A stretch of 6,483 nt of DNA from Collinsella aerofaciens (GTDB lineage Bacteria > Actinomycetota > Coriobacteriia > Coriobacteriales > Coriobacteriaceae). Positions 6,006-6,483 of this stretch are shown here, in pieces. Each line of letters opens with the position of its first letter. Positions within the stretch are counted from its first letter, which is position 1. A program made the position numbers and the translations under genes. Location: assembly GCA_021639365.1 (NCBI GenBank), contig JAJXHK010000055.1, positions 1 through 6,483 of the forward strand, in the 5' to 3' direction. The notes below the pieces were generated by a model. It saw only the letters and a list, made by a program, of their open reading frames with translations, did not search any database and had not been told where the DNA came from.

Positions 6006-6085
6006 GGGACAGGTTTATTTTGGTAGGTTTTATCAGGGGAAACGACATTTGCCCATATAAAACCGACCAAAATAAACCTGTCCCT
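6005..6085. repeat. REP-like long AT-rich palindrome in the clpX-valS gap
   Basis: A 20-bp perfect inverted repeat (6005-6024 with 6066-6085), carrying GGGACAGGTTTATTTTGGT, continues after one mismatch with 8 more pairs (6026-6033 with 6057-6064) and a final GGG/CCC. This gives about 31 pairs around a 13-base loop. The arms are much richer in A and T than the neighbouring genes. On the minus strand the stem runs into TTTT (6005-6002), so it may also help end clpX transcripts. From general knowledge, such palindromes with GGGACAGGTTTATTTT-like arms resemble repeats mobilised by REP-associated tyrosine transposases (RAYT, IS200/IS605-like); no transposase gene lies here, and the link is an inference. 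Confidence 0.8.
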
Positions 6086-6091
6086 AAATGG

Positions 6092-6121
6092 CAGGTCCCG
6101 CGGAGGTTGCCGCGGGACCTG
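6092..6121 (-). terminator. Strong GC-rich hairpin after clpX, likely terminator
   Basis: A perfect 12-bp stem (6092-6103 with 6110-6121), containing AGGTCCCGCGG and its complement, encloses a 6-base loop. It starts 12 bases after the clpX stop codon on the minus strand. The sequence after the stem reads GCCATTTAGGG, so a proper U-tract is missing. The REP-like palindrome begins within 6 bases. It may be a terminator whose U-tract was altered by arrival of that repeat, or a transcript-stabilising 3' hairpin. Confidence 0.6.
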
Positions 6122-6133
6122 GATTCAAGCTAT

Positions 6134-6483
6134 TTACCCGTAGATGCGCTGGGGCTGCTCTTCGCCCTTTACGGAGGCTTCGGTTACGACGACCTTGGCT
6201 ACGCCTTCCTCGCTGGGGAGGTCGAACATCGTCTGCTGCAGCACGTCTTCGCAGATGGCGCGCAGGCCGCGGGCGCCAGTCTTGCGAGCGAGCGCCATGC
6301 GGGCAATCTCGTGCAGGGCCGCGTCCTCAAACTCCAGGTCCACGTCCTCCAGCTGGAACATCTTGCGGTACTGACGCACCACGGCGTTCTTGGGCTCGGT
6401 CAGGATCGACACCAGGTCGTCCTCGTCAAGCGCCTGCGTCTGGGTGACGACGGGCGTACGGCCCACGAACTCGGGGATCATGC
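6134..6483 (-). CDS. clpX: ClpX, ATP-binding subunit of the Clp protease (C-terminal part only)
   Basis: Only the last 116 codons are inside the window; the gene runs off the right edge, so the start, zinc-binding domain, Walker motifs and ClpP-docking loop cannot be seen. What remains is typical for the ClpX small AAA+ subdomain: it begins at MIPEFVGR, then LTEPKNAVVRQY, and then KTGARGLR, which holds the sensor-2 arginine that contacts the nucleotide. It ends with a KVVVTEASV strand and a short tail ending in YG. ClpX is a cytoplasmic hexamer that unfolds tagged proteins and feeds them to ClpP. The stop is TAA at 6136-6134, followed by a strong hairpin. A 337-base gap full of repeats separates it from valS, so the two are probably separate transcripts. 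Confidence 0.93.
   Translation of the reverse strand, partial: MIPEFVGRTPVVTQTQALDEDDLVSILTEPKNAVVRQYRKMFQLEDVDLEFEDAALHEIARMALARKTGARGLRAICEDVLQQTMFDLPSEEGVAKVVVTEASVKGEEQPQRIYG

Noticed and set aside
4762..6060. 432-codon open frame on the plus strand across the start of valS
   Set aside because: It is antisense to the valS N-terminal half, then runs through the palindromic element and the gap. It has low-complexity Val/Leu/Gly/Asp composition and no known family.
5797..6133. T-box leader for valS
   Set aside because: The conserved AGGGTGGNACCGCG element and specifier-loop features are absent. The CCGCGG in the hairpin at 6092-6121 belongs to a simple GC-rich stem next to clpX.
1..6483. 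CRISPR array, tRNA, rRNA or transposase gene
   Set aside because: No regularly spaced repeats with unique spacers, no cloverleaf-like sequence with a GTTCGANTC-type arm, and no transposase motifs were seen on either strand.

Overview
The window is GC-rich and compact and looks like a chromosomal fragment from an actinobacterium, most likely a gut Coriobacteriia such as Collinsella. This rests on the gene order clpX-valS-folC on one strand (a linkage typical of Actinomycetota), on strong G/C bias at third codon positions, and on AT-richer palindromic repeats in the gaps. The genus is an inference from memory of such genomes; no search was run.

Layout, left to right. Positions 1-275 hold a candidate promoter and a long leader with repeated GTCCC motifs and competing hairpins, ahead of a plus-strand M24 metallopeptidase (276-1364). 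A 67-base hairpin at 1388-1454 fills the convergent gap between this gene and folC. The minus strand then carries folC (2819 to 1476), valS (5796 to 3100) and the last 116 codons of clpX (6483 to 6134, running off the edge). The folC-valS gap (2820-3099) and the valS-clpX gap (5797-6133) are filled with structured repeats and terminators.

The genes are housekeeping genes: ClpX is the AAA+ unfoldase of the Clp protease, ValRS charges tRNA-Val, FolC makes (polyglutamylated) folate, and the M24 enzyme is predicted to trim proline-containing peptides. None shows a frameshift or loss of a key catalytic residue.

The unusual content lies between the genes. Two elements of about 110 bp, one just after the valS stop and one just before its start, share a conserved, gap-free core with changed but still complementary stems. 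Their outer arms are unrelated in sequence, yet each pairs with its own partner. They lie in opposite orientations around valS. A third, different palindrome (6005-6085) has AT-rich arms resembling REP-type or RAYT-associated repeats and abuts the clpX terminator. An intrinsic terminator sits directly in front of the folC ribosome binding site. No CRISPR array, tRNA, rRNA, transposase gene or recognisable riboswitch class was seen.
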